The position numbers and the translations under genes were made by a program. The notes below the pieces were generated by a model. That model was given only the letters and a program-made list of their open reading frames with translations, made no database searches and was not told the DNA's origin. A DNA stretch of 64,000 nucleotides from Leucobacter tenebrionis. GTDB taxonomy: Bacteria > Actinomycetota > Actinomycetes > Actinomycetales > Microbacteriaceae. Shown here in pieces: positions 26,153 through 36,760 of the stretch. The DNA lies in the NCBI RefSeq assembly GCF_019884725.1, contig NZ_CP082322.1:3315831-3379830 (forward strand), read 5' to 3'. How positions within the stretch are numbered: the stretch's first letter is position 1; each line of letters begins with the position of its first letter.

Positions 26153-26446
26153 GTGGAGGTCGTATTCGCGATCGGAACCGTGCTGCGGGTCGTCCTCCGG
26201 ATCTACATCTTCGTGCTCTGGGGCAGATTCGTGCTCGACTGGATCCTGGTGCTCAACCGCAACTTCCGCCCGCGCGGTGTGCTCGCGGTGCTGGTGGAGC
26301 TCGTGTACACGGTCACGGATCCGCCCATCAAGATGTTCCGCAGGCTGCTGCCGCCGATCCGCCTCGGGCAGATCGCCCTGGATCTCGGCTGGATGCTCAC
26401 GCTCCTCGCGTGCTGGATCCTCCTCGCGATCATCCCCGGTTGGTGA
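26153..26446 (+). CDS. YggT family membrane protein
   Basis: 97-aa protein with two hydrophobic helices (about residues 5-22 and 75-93) and the family segment YTVTDPPIKMFRRLLPP. GTG start, 3 bases after the sepF stop. YggT proteins are regularly encoded between sepF and divIVA; their role (possibly osmotic or division-linked) is not settled. Confidence 0.9.
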   Translation: MEVVFAIGTVLRVVLRIYIFVLWGRFVLDWILVLNRNFRPRGVLAVLVELVYTVTDPPIKMFRRLLPPIRLGQIALDLGWMLTLLACWILLAIIPGW

Positions 26447-26548
26447 TAGAAAGGCTCTATTTCCGGGCATTCTGCGCGAACCGGACAATATTTGCTAGCG
26501 TTGTTCCATGACCACGCGAGTGGTCCCGAACCGAAAGAGACGTAAACG

Positions 26549-27235
26549 ATGGCCCTGACTCCTGAAGATGTCGTGAACCAGAAGTTCACGATCACCAAGT
26601 TCCGCGACGGCTACGATCTCGATCAGGTCGACGATTTCCTCGACACGATCGTCGAGGAGCTGCGCCAGCACGAGCAGGAGAAGGCCGAGCTGCGCGCCCA
26701 GATCGAGGAGCTCACCGAGAAGCTGGCCGCCTGCGAGGCCGGCAAGTCGGAGGGCGGCGCTGACTCCGGTGAAGCCTCCGAGCAGACCATCGTGGTCGAC
26801 GCCCCGAAGGCTCCCGCTGCTCCCGCCCCGGCGGCCGAGACCTCCAGCGCCGTTGCCGAGGCCGCTGCGCTTCCGCAGCCCGACGCCGTCAAGTCGAGCG
26901 CCATGCTGCAGCTCGCGCTCGAGCTGCACGACAAGCACGTGCACGAGGGCGAGACGACGCGCGATCGCCTCATCAGCGAGGCCGAGAAGAAGCGTCAGCA
27001 GATGATCGAGGACGCCGAGCGCACCGCGAAGCAGCTCGTCGAGGAGGCGCAGAAGCAGCGCGCCGAGGAGCTGCGCGTGCTCGGCGACGAGCGCGGCGAT
27101 CTCCAGTTCAAGATCAAGGAGCTGCGCCAGTTCGAGTCGGAGTACCGTTCGACGCTGCGCTCGTACATCCAGTCGCAGCTGCGCGGCCTCGACGGCTCGC
27201 CCGAGCCCGCCGGCGCTCCCGACGGTCTGCAATAG
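26549..27235 (+). CDS. wag31: polar growth/division protein DivIVA (Wag31)
   Basis: Coiled-coil protein that marks curved membrane at poles and septa and directs peptidoglycan synthesis. 228 aa; N-terminal DivIVA domain with LTPEDVVNQKFTITKFRDGY at 3-22 followed by DLDQVDDFLDTIVEELR; an Ala/Pro-rich linker (about 85-115); then a long C-terminal coiled coil rich in Glu, Lys and Gln. GAAAGAG precedes the ATG. The 102 bases upstream hold AT-rich GGACAATATTTGCTAGCG, a likely separate promoter. Confidence 0.94.
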   Translation: MALTPEDVVNQKFTITKFRDGYDLDQVDDFLDTIVEELRQHEQEKAELRAQIEELTEKLAACEAGKSEGGADSGEASEQTIVVDAPKAPAAPAPAAETSSAVAEAAALPQPDAVKSSAMLQLALELHDKHVHEGETTRDRLISEAEKKRQQMIEDAERTAKQLVEEAQKQRAEELRVLGDERGDLQFKIKELRQFESEYRSTLRSYIQSQLRGLDGSPEPAGAPDGLQ

Positions 27236-27243
27236 CAGGGAGC

Positions 27244-27900
27244 GTGAGCGACGCTCCCGACGTGGCGGCCGTTTCCGCCACCCCCTCGTCATCGCGACGC
27301 CGGCTGGTGCCTCTGCTCCTGCTCGGCGTCGCGATCGTCGTGTTCGCCATCGACCAGCTCTCCAAGAACTGGGTGGTATCGAATCTCACGGAGGGCCGCA
27401 CCGAGCCCGTGCTCGGCGAGTTCCTCCAGTGGCACTTCGTGCGCAATCCCGGCGCGGCGTTCTCCATGGCGAGCGGCGCGACCTGGATCTTCACCGTGCT
27501 CGCCACGGTGGTCGTGGTCGTGATCCTCTGGCAGCTGCGGCGCCTGCGCTCGATCCCGTGGGGAGTGTTCCTCGGCCTGCTGCTTGGCGGCGTGCTCGGC
27601 AATCTCACCGACCGCCTCACACGCGAACCCGGCTTCCCCGAGGGGCACGTCATCGACTTCATCCTCACGCCGTGGATGTGGCTCGGGTTCAACCCGGCCA
27701 TCTACAACGTCGCCGACATCGCGATCGTGAGCGGCATGGTGCTGTTCATCCTGATCAGCGTGCTCGGCCTGCCGATCGACGGTTCGCCCAGGGCGCGGCG
27801 GGGAAGCGCCGGTGGAGAGGACGCGGATCCGGATCCGGCACCCGCCGCAGATCCCGGCTCGGCACCGCAGAGAGAGGACCGCGCCGATGGAGCAGCGTAG
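27244..27900 (+). CDS. lspA: lipoprotein signal peptidase (signal peptidase II)
   Basis: Membrane aspartyl protease that removes the signal peptide from prolipoproteins after Lgt acts. 218 aa with four membrane helices; [13 protein letters not shown] near residue 34, [24 protein letters not shown] with one catalytic Asp, and YNVADIAIV with the second. The C-terminal 40 residues are an Asp/Pro/Ala tail. The start is GTG. Partner lgt is at 62973. Confidence 0.94.
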   Translation: MSDAPDVAAVSATPSSSRRRLVPLLLLGVAIVVFAIDQLSKNWVVSNLTEGRTEPVLGEFLQWHFVRNPGAAFSMASGATWIFTVLATVVVVVILWQLRRLRSIPWGVFLGLLLGGVLGNLTDRLTREPGFPEGHVIDFILTPWMWLGFNPAIYNVADIAIVSGMVLFILISVLGLPIDGSPRARRGSAGGEDADPDPAPAADPGSAPQREDRADGAA

Positions 27901-28804
27901 CCTTCCGGTGCCCGACGGTCTCGCGGGTGAGCGCGTCGACGCCGCCCTGGCCAAGCTGCTCGGGTTCTCACGCAGCTTCGCCGCGGAGGTCGCGCAGGCG
28001 GGCGGCGTCGCTCTCGACGGGCGCACGCTCGGCAAGTCCGATCGCTTGGCGGCCGGCGGCTGGCTCGAGGTCTCCTGGCAGGAGAAGCGCGGCCCGGAGG
28101 TGGTTCCCGTGCACCTGCCCGAGCTCGGCATCGTGCACGACGACGACGACATCGTGGTGATCGACAAGCCGGCGGGCGTCGCGGCGCACCCCTCGCTCGG
28201 ATGGGAGGGGCCCACCGTGCTCGGCGCGCTCGCCGGGGCGGGCTACCGGATCGCCACCTCTGGCGCCCCCGAACGCCAGGGCATCGTGCACCGCCTCGAC
28301 GCGGGCACGAGCGGGTTGATGGTCGTCGCGAAGAGCGAGCGAGCCTACAGCGAGCTCAAACGCGCCTTCAAGGAGCGGGAGGTCTCGAAGATCTACCACG
28401 CCGTGGTGCAGGGACACCCCGACCCCTTCTCGGGCACGATCGAGGGGCCGATCGGCAGGCACCCGGGGCACGAGTGGAAGTTCGCCGTGACACGCGACGG
28501 CAAGCCCTCGGTGACGCACTACGAGACGCTCGAGGCGTTCCCCTATGCGAGCCTGCTCGAGATCGAGCTCGAGACGGGGCGCACCCACCAGATCCGCGTG
28601 CACATGGCCGCGCAGCGGCACCCGTGCGTGGGCGACGGCATGTACGGCGCCGACCCGACGCTCTCCGAGCGACTCGGCCTGACCCGGCAGTGGTTGCACG
28701 CGATGCGGCTCGGCTTCAGGCACCCGGGCACGGGCGAGCCCGTGCACTTCGAGAGCCGTTATCCTGCCGACCTGCAGCACGCGCTCGACGTGCTCTCGGC
28801 GTAG
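27887..28804 (+). CDS. RluA/RluD family 23S rRNA pseudouridine synthase
   Basis: 305 aa. N-terminal S4-like RNA-binding part (about 15-75), then the catalytic domain with [18 protein letters not shown], catalytic Asp138, and [12 protein letters not shown] near the C-terminus. The position after lspA is that of RluD (23S U1911/1915/1917), but paralogues share these motifs. ATG 27887 overlaps the lspA stop; the frame is open upstream within lspA. Confidence 0.9.
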   Translation: MEQRSLPVPDGLAGERVDAALAKLLGFSRSFAAEVAQAGGVALDGRTLGKSDRLAAGGWLEVSWQEKRGPEVVPVHLPELGIVHDDDDIVVIDKPAGVAAHPSLGWEGPTVLGALAGAGYRIATSGAPERQGIVHRLDAGTSGLMVVAKSERAYSELKRAFKEREVSKIYHAVVQGHPDPFSGTIEGPIGRHPGHEWKFAVTRDGKPSVTHYETLEAFPYASLLEIELETGRTHQIRVHMAAQRHPCVGDGMYGADPTLSERLGLTRQWLHAMRLGFRHPGTGEPVHFESRYPADLQHALDVLSA

Positions 28805-28821
28805 CCCTGAACTTTGTCAGG

Positions 28822-30405
28822 CTATCGGGCGAAGCGCAGGCTCGCGTTGCCCTGGTCGGTTGCGTAGAGCTCGACGTTCACGCTGCTGCGCCCGTCCCCG
28901 GCCCCGCGCTTCGACACCTTATCCGCACCGACGCGGACCGCGCCTCCGCTCAGCCCGCGCACCTCGGCGACGGTCCACATGTCCACGCGGTCGCCTCGGA
29001 AGCGCCGCAGCAGCTCATCGGGCAGGATGAAGCGGTAGCGCAGCGCGCCCGAGGCGTCCGGACGCCCGGCTCGACCGGGCACCGCCACGCGTCGGGCCGA
29101 GCGCCTGCCCGAGAGCAGCAGGTGCACGCGGGGCGCACCGATCGAAACGGCGTCGGTGAGACGCCGGCTGAGGCCGCGGCCGAGATGGGATCCCAGCACC
29201 GGGCGCAGCGCGCGGTGCAGGCGGTCCGCGACCCTCAGCCGCAGATCCGATGCTCTTCCCGAGCGGATCAGGGATCCTGAGCCGGATCCATCCGCGCCAG
29301 TCCCGTTGCCCATGCCCTCGACTGCGCCCGCCGCGGCATCGGCACCCGGCTCGGCGCCGGCCAGCGTGATCGTGAGCTCGATCCCCTCGGGAACACGGAC
29401 GACCGCGGTTGCGCGGGAGTGATGATCCAGCCCCGCGGCGGCCGAGATCAGCCGGTCGAGGCCCTCCACGTCGCCTGAGCGGATGAGAGCCGCCTTGCGA
29501 CGATCGGTGGGGTTGGGGGCGCGTCTGTCGAGTTCGGGCGGGACCAGGTCCCGGAGGAACGCCCGATGCAGCGAGACCCACTCGCGCTTCCGGTCGGCGT
29601 CCATCGCCAGCCAGCGCCGGGGCGCGTAGAACCGCAGCCCCTTCCGGGTGAAGAACTGCCACACGAGTCTGGCGGCGCGCTCGGGATCGGGCACGCCCTC
29701 GAGCAGCGTCTGCGCGATGCGGCGGCAGGAGGAGACGTAGTTCTCGGGGTCGATGCTGCGGGCGGAGATGTTCTGCCCGTCATCGCGCAGCGCGATGAAG
29801 TAGAGGGGATCCTGCCCGCAGAAGAGGATCTTGCGCGCGAGCACATAGGCGCGGGTGACGAAGATCCCGTCTTCGAGGCGCACGTGCTCCTCGGGGAAGC
29901 GAAGCCCGTCGCGCTCGAGCGGCTCGCGGCGGAAGAGCTTCTGCGGAGACAGCGTCTCCATGGCACGGGAGAGGCCGATGTCGCCCTGCGGGTACCGCTG
30001 GAAGAGGCTCTGGACTCCGCGCCCCGCAACGCCCTGCATGCGCGGGATCACCACGTCCGCTCCGCGCTCCTCGGCCATCGTGGCCATGGTCCTCAGCGCG
30101 TGAGGCGCGATCGTGTCGTCGGAGTCCATGAAGAAGACGAACTCGCCGCGGGCCCGCTCCAGCCCGCGATTGCGAGGCGCACCGGGCCAGCCGCTGTTCT
30201 CCTGGTGGATCACCGTGAGCCGCTCGTCGAGCTCGTCGAAGCGATCAAGCTCCTCGCCCGAACCGTCGGTCGAGCCGTCGTCGACGGCGATCACCTCGAG
30301 GGACTCGACGTCCTGAGCCAGTACGGACTCCAGTGTGGCGGTGAGGTACGGCATGGAGTTGTACACCGGAATCACGACGCTCACCAGCGGGGCGGAAACA
30401 GTCAC
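28822..30405 (-). CDS. family 2 glycosyltransferase, wall-glycopolymer type
   Basis: 527 aa. GT-A domain from residue 6 (PLVSVVIPVYNSMPYLTATL), VDDGSTDGS at 41-49, DSDD metal site at 94-97, ENSGWPGAPRNRGLERA. A RLEDGIF segment supplies a likely catalytic Glu-Asp. The 250-residue C-terminal part lacks membrane segments and resembles the accessory domains of teichoic-acid GlcNAc transferases (TarS/TarP type), by layout only. GTG 30405 is chosen because AGGAGGAG lies 7 bases upstream and the GT fold begins at once; the longer frame to 30645 has no support. It probably decorates a cell-surface polymer. Confidence 0.8.
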   Translation of the reverse strand: MTVSAPLVSVVIPVYNSMPYLTATLESVLAQDVESLEVIAVDDGSTDGSGEELDRFDELDERLTVIHQENSGWPGAPRNRGLERARGEFVFFMDSDDTIAPHALRTMATMAEERGADVVIPRMQGVAGRGVQSLFQRYPQGDIGLSRAMETLSPQKLFRREPLERDGLRFPEEHVRLEDGIFVTRAYVLARKILFCGQDPLYFIALRDDGQNISARSIDPENYVSSCRRIAQTLLEGVPDPERAARLVWQFFTRKGLRFYAPRRWLAMDADRKREWVSLHRAFLRDLVPPELDRRAPNPTDRRKAALIRSGDVEGLDRLISAAAGLDHHSRATAVVRVPEGIELTITLAGAEPGADAAAGAVEGMGNGTGADGSGSGSLIRSGRASDLRLRVADRLHRALRPVLGSHLGRGLSRRLTDAVSIGAPRVHLLLSGRRSARRVAVPGRAGRPDASGALRYRFILPDELLRRFRGDRVDMWTVAEVRGLSGGAVRVGADKVSKRGAGDGRSSVNVELYATDQGNASLRFAR

Positions 30406-30604
30406 AGCGGCTCTCCTCCTCGACGTCCGCCTCCTCCCCAGAGGCGCCGTCGACGTCACTGTATCGCGTGGGAGCCGCCGGATGCTGGGGAATCTCAGGG
30501 CCTTGACAGCGTGCTTTCCGGCGGGTCGGGCCCGACGTGCCAGCGCCGCCGCCTCAGTACGCCGCAGCGGGGCGCTGAGGAGACGCTGATTCGGCCTGGT
30601 TAGC

Positions 30605-31663
30605 ATGAGGTGGATGAGGAGCGCGAACGATCGATCCGGACGCATCCGCTATCTCGAGTGGCTGCGGGCCATCGCCATCGTGGCGGTGGTGGTGATCCAC
30701 GCCTCCATCACCGAGTGGCACCAGTTGCCTCCGGAGGGCCCCCGATGGGAGGCGCTGAACTGGATCAACAGCCTGCTCCGCTTCTGCGTGCCGGTCTTCT
30801 TCATGATCTCGGGAGCCCTGTTCCTCGCACCCGAGCGCGAGTTGAGCCTTCGCGCCCTCTGGCGCAAGAACATTCCCCGGCTGGTCGTCGCGTTCGCCTG
30901 CTGGTCGCTGTTCTTCGCCCTGATCGAGGTCTACGGGCCGAACGGCAGCCGGGATCCGGGCGAGCTCGCCCGGCGCTTCTTCACCGGGCACTTCCACCTC
31001 TGGTTCCTACTGGCTCTCATCGGGCTCTACATGGTGCTGCCGTTGCTGAGAGCGATTACGAGGGATCGGGCCATCGCCTGGTACTTCGTCGCTCTGGCGG
31101 GACCCTTCGCCTTCCTCTTCCCGCTCCTCGAACTCGTACCGGGTGCCGGCGAGGTGCTGAGCGAGGTGCTCGGCACCATGCGCGTGCAGCTGGTGCTCGG
31201 GTACTCCTCCTACTTCGTGCTGGGCTATCTGCTGAGCACCGTCGAGCCGAGGCGCGCGCGGCTCTGGTGGATCGCCGCCGCGGGCGCCGTCGGAGCGCTC
31301 GGCATCGGCATCGGCACATCGCTCGTCTCGCGTGCCGAGGGAACCTCCGACGAGCTGTTCTTCGACTTCCTCACGCCGGGCGTCGCGCTCGTGTCAGTGG
31401 CGGTCTTCTGTCTCGCGCGGGCGTGCTGGGGCGACTCGCGCGGGCGCCTGCCGCGGGTCGCAGGAGCGCTCGCCGCGAACTCGATGGGGATCTATCTGGT
31501 GCACCCCTTCTTCCAGTGGGTCTACAAGCAGTTCGGCCTCACCACGGATATCGCGCCGGTGCTCGTGTCGGTGCCTCTGCTGGCGACGCTCGTGATGATC
31601 CCGAGCCTCGCGGTCGCGGCGCTGCTGCGACGGGTGCCTGTCGCGGGCCGGTTCCTGGCGTAG
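30605..31663 (+). CDS. acyltransferase 3 family membrane protein
   Basis: 352 aa with about ten membrane segments. It begins RYLEWLRAIAIVAVVVIHAS, with the conserved Arg and His of acyltransferase-3 enzymes (OatA, WecH, nodulation NodX types), and has GHFHLWFLLALIGLYMVLPL. It O-acetylates or O-acylates an extracytoplasmic sugar; the target is unknown. It is divergent from the glycosyltransferase, with 199 bases between, so the two may act on the same polymer. The start is ATG 30605; ATG 30614 is also possible. Confidence 0.85.
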   Translation: MRWMRSANDRSGRIRYLEWLRAIAIVAVVVIHASITEWHQLPPEGPRWEALNWINSLLRFCVPVFFMISGALFLAPERELSLRALWRKNIPRLVVAFACWSLFFALIEVYGPNGSRDPGELARRFFTGHFHLWFLLALIGLYMVLPLLRAITRDRAIAWYFVALAGPFAFLFPLLELVPGAGEVLSEVLGTMRVQLVLGYSSYFVLGYLLSTVEPRRARLWWIAAAGAVGALGIGIGTSLVSRAEGTSDELFFDFLTPGVALVSVAVFCLARACWGDSRGRLPRVAGALAANSMGIYLVHPFFQWVYKQFGLTTDIAPVLVSVPLLATLVMIPSLAVAALLRRVPVAGRFLA

Positions 31664-31727
31664 GGCGTGGTGCTCACCGTCAGCGGTGCGCGGTACCCTG
31701 GATGGGTCGGCGAAAGGGGCTCATCCG

Positions 31728-34700
31728 GTGTCTGAGAAAGACGGTTTCGTACACCTGCACGTGCACAGTGAGTACTCGATGCTCGACGGTGCGGCGCGAG
31801 TGGGGCCGCTCATGGACGCAGCGGTGGCGCAGGGGATGCCCGCTATCGCGGTCACCGACCACGGCAACACCTTCGGCGCCTTCGATTTCTGGAAGCAGGC
31901 GCGGGATCGCGGCCTCAACCCGATCATCGGCATCGAGGCCTATCTGACTCCGGGTACGCATCGCTCGGATCGCACGCGCGTGCGGTGGGGCGACGGCGCG
32001 GGCGACGACGTGTCCGGCGCAGGGGCGTACACCCACATGACGATGCTCTCCGAGAACACCGAGGGCATGCACAACCTCTTCCGGCTCTCGAGCTACTCCT
32101 CGATGGAGGGGTACTACTTCAAACCCCGCATGGACCGTGAGCTGCTGCAGACCTACGGCAAGGGCATCATCGCCACGACCGGGTGCCCCTCGGGCGAGAT
32201 CCAGACCCGTCTGCGGCTCGGCCAGTACGACGAGGCGGTGAAGGCCGCCGCCGAGTTCCAGGACATCTTCGGCAAGGAGAACTTCTACTGCGAGCTGATG
32301 GATCACGGCCTCGACATCGAGCGCCAGGTGCAGTCAGACCTCATCAAGATCGCGCGCGACCTGAATATCCCGCTCGTCGCCACGAACGACCTGCACTACG
32401 TGCACGAGGCCGATGCGGGGGCCCACTCGGCGCTGCTCTGCGTGCAGTCGGGTTCGCGACTCGATGATCCGAACCGGTTCCAGTTCAACGGCTCGGGCTA
32501 CTACCTCAAGAGCGCCGCCGAGATGCGGCACATATTCCGCGACTACCCCGAGGCATGCGACCACACGCTCGAGATCGCCGAACGCTGCAGCGTCGAGTTC
32601 AACACCTCCGCCAACTACATGCCCCGCTACCCGGTGCCCGAGGGGGAGACCGAGGACAGCTGGTTCGTGAAGGAGGTCGAGAAGGGCCTGCACTACCGTT
32701 ACCCGAACGGTATCCCCGACGAGGTGCGCAAGCAGGCCGAGTACGAGATCGGCGTGATCACCCAGATGGGGTTCCCCGGGTACTTCCTCGTGGTCGCGGA
32801 CTTCATCAACTGGTCGAAGGACAACGGGATCCGCGTGGGCCCGGGCCGCGGCTCCGGCGCGGGCTCGATGGTCGCGTACGCGATGAGGATCACCGACCTC
32901 GATCCGCTGCAGCACGGACTCATCTTCGAGCGCTTCCTCAACCCGGATCGCGTCTCGATGCCCGACTTCGACGTCGACTTCGATGATCGCCGCCGCGGCG
33001 AGGTCATCAAGTACGTGACCGAGAAGTACGGCGACGAGCGCGTCGCCCAGATCGTCACCTACGGCACGATCAAGTCGAAGCAGGCGCTCAAGGACGCCTC
33101 GCGCGTGCTGGGCTTCCCCTTCGGCATGGGGGAGAAGCTCACGAAGGCGATGCCGCCGGCGGTGATGGCGAAGGACATCCCGCTCTCGGGCATCACCGAC
33201 CCCGACCATCCGCGGTACAAGGAGGCGGCCGAGTTCCGCGCCGTGCTGCAGGAGGACCCGGACGCGAAGAAGGTGTACGACACCGCGCTCGGCCTCGAGG
33301 GACTGAAGCGCCAGTGGGGCGTGCACGCGGCCGGCGTGATCATGTCGAGCGATCCGCTCATCGACATCATCCCGCTGCAGAAGCGCGAGCAGGACGGCCA
33401 GATCGTCACGCAGTTCGACTACCCGACCTGCGAGGGCCTCGGGCTCATCAAGATGGACTTCCTGGGGCTGCGCAACCTCACGATCATCTCCGACGCCCTC
33501 GAGAACATCCGGCTGAACCGCGGCGAGGAGCTCGATCTCGAGCGGCTGCCGCTCGACGACGCCGCCTCATACGAGTTGCTCGCCAGGGGTGACACGCTGG
33601 GCGTGTTCCAGCTCGACGGCGGCCCGATGCGCGGTCTGCTGCGCCTCATGAAGCCCGATAACTTCGAGGACATCTCGGCCGTGCTGGCGCTGTACCGGCC
33701 GGGTCCGATGGGTGCCGACTCCCACACCAATTACGCGCTGCGCAAGAACGGCCTGCAGGAGATCACGCCGATCCACCCCGAGCTCGAGGAACCCCTGAAG
33801 GAGATCCTCAGCACCACCTACGGCCTCATCATCTACCAGGAGCAGGTGATGTCGATCGCGCAGAAGGTGGCCGGGTTCTCGCTCGGCCAGGCAGATATTC
33901 TGCGCCGCGCCATGGGCAAGAAGAAGAAGGCGGAGCTGGACAAGCAGTACGAGGGCTTCTCCGGCGGCATGAGGGAGCGCGGCTACTCCGATGCTGCGAT
34001 CAAGGCGCTGTGGGACATTCTGCTGCCGTTCTCCGACTACGCGTTCAACAAAGCGCACTCCGCGGCCTACGGCGTGGTCAGCTATTGGACCGCCTACCTC
34101 AAGGAGCACTACCCGGCGGAGTACATGGCCGCTCTGCTCACGAGCGTGGGCGACTCGAAGGACAAGCTGGCGCTCTACCTCAACGAGTGCCGACGCATGG
34201 GCATCAAGGTGCTGCCTCCGGCCGTCAACGAGTCGTTCGCCAACTTCTCGGCCGTGGGGGACGACATCCGCTTCGGCCTCGGCGCCATCCGCAACGTGGG
34301 CGGTCACGTGGTCGACGCGATCAGGGAGGCGCGAGAGACGAAGGGGGCCTTCGAGAGCTTCCACGATTTCCTCAAGAAGGTCGCGATCGCCGCTCTCAAC
34401 AAGCGCACCATCGAGTCGCTCATCAAGGCGGGCGCCTTCGACGGCCTCGGAGGCACGCGCCGCGCCCTCGTGGAGATCCACGAGCAGGCCATCGAGAGCG
34501 CGGTGAAGGAGAAGCGCGCCGAGGAGAAGGGCGACGTCGGCTTCGATTTCGACAGTCTTTTCGCCGAGGCCGCCGAGGACGCGGGGGAGCCGGTCGACAC
34601 GGTCTCGCAGGTGCCGGATCGACCGGAGTGGACCAAGAAGGACAAGCTGTCGTTCGAGCGCGAGATGCTCGGTCTCTACGTCTCGGATCATCCGCTGCGC

Positions 34701-35288
34701 GGGCTCGACGTCGCCCTCGCGAAGGAGGCGAGCGTGACCGTGCAGCAGATCACGAACCCCGAGAACAGCGCGACCTACGACGGAGAGATCGTGACCGTCG
34801 CGGGGCTGCTCACGAGCGTGCAGCACCGCACCGCGAAGTCGGGCAACCTCTACGGCATGGTGACGATCGAGGACTTCACGGGTGAGGTGCAGGCCCTGTT
34901 CATGGGCAAGTCCTATCAGGAGTTCGGCAGCCTGCTGCAGCCCGACAGCATCGTGGCGATTCGAGGCAAGCTGAACTCGCGCGACGACGGCATGTCGATG
35001 CACGCCTACGGAGTGAAGCCGATCGATGCCGGTGTGCAGGATGACGCGACCTCTCTTGCGCTGACGCTCTCGGAGGCGCGCGCGACGGAGCCGCTGATGC
35101 ACGAGCTGAAGTCGACGCTGCGGCGCCATCCCGGCGACAGCGAGGTGCGGCTCAGCCTGATCACGCCCCACGCAGTGAGGATCTTCGAGCTCCGCGAGCA
35201 GGTGCGCATCACCTCCGATCTTTTCGGCGAGCTGAAGGGTCTGCTCGGTCCGCGCTGCCTCGTGCCATTCGAGGAACTCGTCATGTAG
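31728..35288 (+). CDS. dnaE: DNA polymerase III alpha subunit DnaE (DnaE1)
   Basis: Replicative polymerase, about 1186 aa. N-terminal PHP domain (FVHLHVHSEYSMLDGAARV at residue 6; TDHGN); palm with catalytic aspartates in MPDFDVDFDDRRRGEV (Asp413, Asp415, Asp417); GPGRGSGAGSM; fingers; tandem HhH; OB domain with VTVAGLLTSVQHRTAKSGN and a C-terminal tau-binding region. GTG 31728 is chosen with GAAAGGGG 8 bases upstream; the frame is open to 31686. Confidence 0.96.
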   Translation: MSEKDGFVHLHVHSEYSMLDGAARVGPLMDAAVAQGMPAIAVTDHGNTFGAFDFWKQARDRGLNPIIGIEAYLTPGTHRSDRTRVRWGDGAGDDVSGAGAYTHMTMLSENTEGMHNLFRLSSYSSMEGYYFKPRMDRELLQTYGKGIIATTGCPSGEIQTRLRLGQYDEAVKAAAEFQDIFGKENFYCELMDHGLDIERQVQSDLIKIARDLNIPLVATNDLHYVHEADAGAHSALLCVQSGSRLDDPNRFQFNGSGYYLKSAAEMRHIFRDYPEACDHTLEIAERCSVEFNTSANYMPRYPVPEGETEDSWFVKEVEKGLHYRYPNGIPDEVRKQAEYEIGVITQMGFPGYFLVVADFINWSKDNGIRVGPGRGSGAGSMVAYAMRITDLDPLQHGLIFERFLNPDRVSMPDFDVDFDDRRRGEVIKYVTEKYGDERVAQIVTYGTIKSKQALKDASRVLGFPFGMGEKLTKAMPPAVMAKDIPLSGITDPDHPRYKEAAEFRAVLQEDPDAKKVYDTALGLEGLKRQWGVHAAGVIMSSDPLIDIIPLQKREQDGQIVTQFDYPTCEGLGLIKMDFLGLRNLTIISDALENIRLNRGEELDLERLPLDDAASYELLARGDTLGVFQLDGGPMRGLLRLMKPDNFEDISAVLALYRPGPMGADSHTNYALRKNGLQEITPIHPELEEPLKEILSTTYGLIIYQEQVMSIAQKVAGFSLGQADILRRAMGKKKKAELDKQYEGFSGGMRERGYSDAAIKALWDILLPFSDYAFNKAHSAAYGVVSYWTAYLKEHYPAEYMAALLTSVGDSKDKLALYLNECRRMGIKVLPPAVNESFANFSAVGDDIRFGLGAIRNVGGHVVDAIREARETKGAFESFHDFLKKVAIAALNKRTIESLIKAGAFDGLGGTRRALVEIHEQAIESAVKEKRAEEKGDVGFDFDSLFAEAAEDAGEPVDTVSQVPDRPEWTKKDKLSFEREMLGLYVSDHPLRGLDVALAKEASVTVQQITNPENSATYDGEIVTVAGLLTSVQHRTAKSGNLYGMVTIEDFTGEVQALFMGKSYQEFGSLLQPDSIVAIRGKLNSRDDGMSMHAYGVKPIDAGVQDDATSLALTLSEARATEPLMHELKSTLRRHPGDSEVRLSLITPHAVRIFELREQVRITSDLFGELKGLLGPRCLVPFEELVM

Positions 35289-35318
35289 CCGTCACACTCG
35301 CGGAGTATGGTGGGGAGC

Positions 35319-36167
35319 ATGGGCGATACGCAGCAGCAGATCATTCGTGAGCTCGGGGCGGTGCCGGAGATCGATCCGGCAGCGGAGGTGGAGCGCCGGG
35401 TGGCGTTCCTCGCCGACTACGCTCGGTCGGTGCCGGGCTCTCGAGGCTTCGTGCTCGGCATCTCGGGCGGACAGGATTCGACGCTGGCTGGAAAGCTGGC
35501 GCAGTCGGCGGTCGAGCGTCTGCGTGCGGAAGGCCGAGACGCCGAGTTCATCGCGGTGCGACTGCCCTACGGAGTGCAGCAGGATGAGGACGACGCGCAG
35601 CTGGCCCTGCGTTTCATTCAGCCGGATCGCGCGGTGACGGTCGACGTCGCACCCGCGGTCGACGCTCTGTCGTCAGCGGTGTCGACCGGTGCGGGGGAGC
35701 CCGTGAGCGACTTCAACAAGGGAAACGTGAAGGCCCGCATGCGCATGGTCGCGCAGTACGCGATCGCCGGCGACCGCCGGCTGCTCGTCATCGGAACCGA
35801 TCACGCTGCGGAGGCCATCACCGGTTTCTTCACGAAGTTCGGTGACGGTGCGGCCGACGTGGTGCCGCTGTCCGGACTCACGAAGGGACAGGGCGCCGAG
35901 ATGCTGCGGCAGTTGGACGCGCCGGAGCGCCTCTGGAAGAAGATTCCGACCGCCGATCTGCTCGACAGCGAACCCGGTCAGTCCGACGAGTCGAGCCTCG
36001 GGGTGACCTACTCCGAGATCGACGCCTATCTGCGCGGCGAGGCGGTGCCGACGCCGGTAGCGGAGAACCTCGAGGGCCGGTACCGCGGCACGGAGCACAA
36101 GCGTCGCTTACCGGTCGGCCCGCAGGACACCTGGTGGAGCGAGTCGGATGGAGGGAACGCATCATGA
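35319..36167 (+). CDS. nadE: ammonia-dependent NAD synthetase
   Basis: Converts nicotinate adenine dinucleotide to NAD with ATP and ammonia. 282 aa, the short form without a glutaminase domain. PP-loop GISGGQDST at 47-55; [34 protein letters not shown]; substrate loop [22 protein letters not shown] 35319 fits a leaderless start because TATGGT (35306-35311) stands 7 bases upstream; ATG 35307 is in frame but would overlap that hexamer. Confidence 0.94.
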   Translation: MGDTQQQIIRELGAVPEIDPAAEVERRVAFLADYARSVPGSRGFVLGISGGQDSTLAGKLAQSAVERLRAEGRDAEFIAVRLPYGVQQDEDDAQLALRFIQPDRAVTVDVAPAVDALSSAVSTGAGEPVSDFNKGNVKARMRMVAQYAIAGDRRLLVIGTDHAAEAITGFFTKFGDGAADVVPLSGLTKGQGAEMLRQLDAPERLWKKIPTADLLDSEPGQSDESSLGVTYSEIDAYLRGEAVPTPVAENLEGRYRGTEHKRRLPVGPQDTWWSESDGGNAS

Positions 36168-36691
36168 GTACCACGACCTTCGTGCTCGCCGGCGGCTGCT
36201 TCTGGTGCCTCGACGCGGCCTACCGCGCCTTGCGGGGAGTCACCGAGGTGGTCTCCTGCTACACGGGCGGCACCGTTTCCGATCCGAGCTATGAGCAGGT
36301 CTGCACCGGCACCACCGGTCATGCCGAGGCCGTGGCCGTGACCTTCGACGAGAGCGTCATCCCGGCGGACGTGATCCTCGACGCGTTCTTCACGATGCAC
36401 GATCCGACGCAGCTGAATCGGCAGGGTGCGGACGTCGGTACGCAGTACCGATCTGCGATGTTCCCGGCGGACGAGGCTCAGCGCCGACTCTTCGAGGCGG
36501 CGAGGCAGCGGGCCTCGGAGATCTGGCCCGGCGAGGTGGTGACCACGATCGAACCGCTCGGCGAGGTCTATCCCGCCGAAGAGCATCACCAGGATTTCTT
36601 CGCGAAGAATCCCACGCAGGGATACTGCCTCGCCGTCGCGGCCCCGAAGGTCAACAAGGTGCGCGCGGCGTTCTCGGAATACCTGCGCTGA
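36164..36691 (+). CDS. msrA: peptide-methionine (S)-S-oxide reductase MsrA
   Basis: Repairs oxidised methionine (S-sulfoxide). 175 aa; catalytic Cys12 in [56 protein letters not shown] later Cys in GYCLAV may resolve the disulfide. The ATG overlaps the nadE stop by four bases, so the two are co-translated. A convergent hairpin follows. Confidence 0.95.
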   Translation: MSTTTFVLAGGCFWCLDAAYRALRGVTEVVSCYTGGTVSDPSYEQVCTGTTGHAEAVAVTFDESVIPADVILDAFFTMHDPTQLNRQGADVGTQYRSAMFPADEAQRRLFEAARQRASEIWPGEVVTTIEPLGEVYPAEEHHQDFFAKNPTQGYCLAVAAPKVNKVRAAFSEYLR

Positions 36692-36712
36692 CCCGGAGTG
36701 CCGGCGTTTTCT

Positions 36713-36745
36713 CGGGGTGCCCGAGCTGACGGCGCCGGCACCCCG
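36713..36745. terminator. hairpin between convergent msrA and ssb
   Basis: CGGGGTGCC (36713-36721) pairs fully with GGCACCCCG (36737-36745), a 9-bp stem around 15 bases. It is placed to end both transcripts; there is no U-run. Confidence 0.6.
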
Positions 36746-36760
36746 GGCACACGATGGCTG

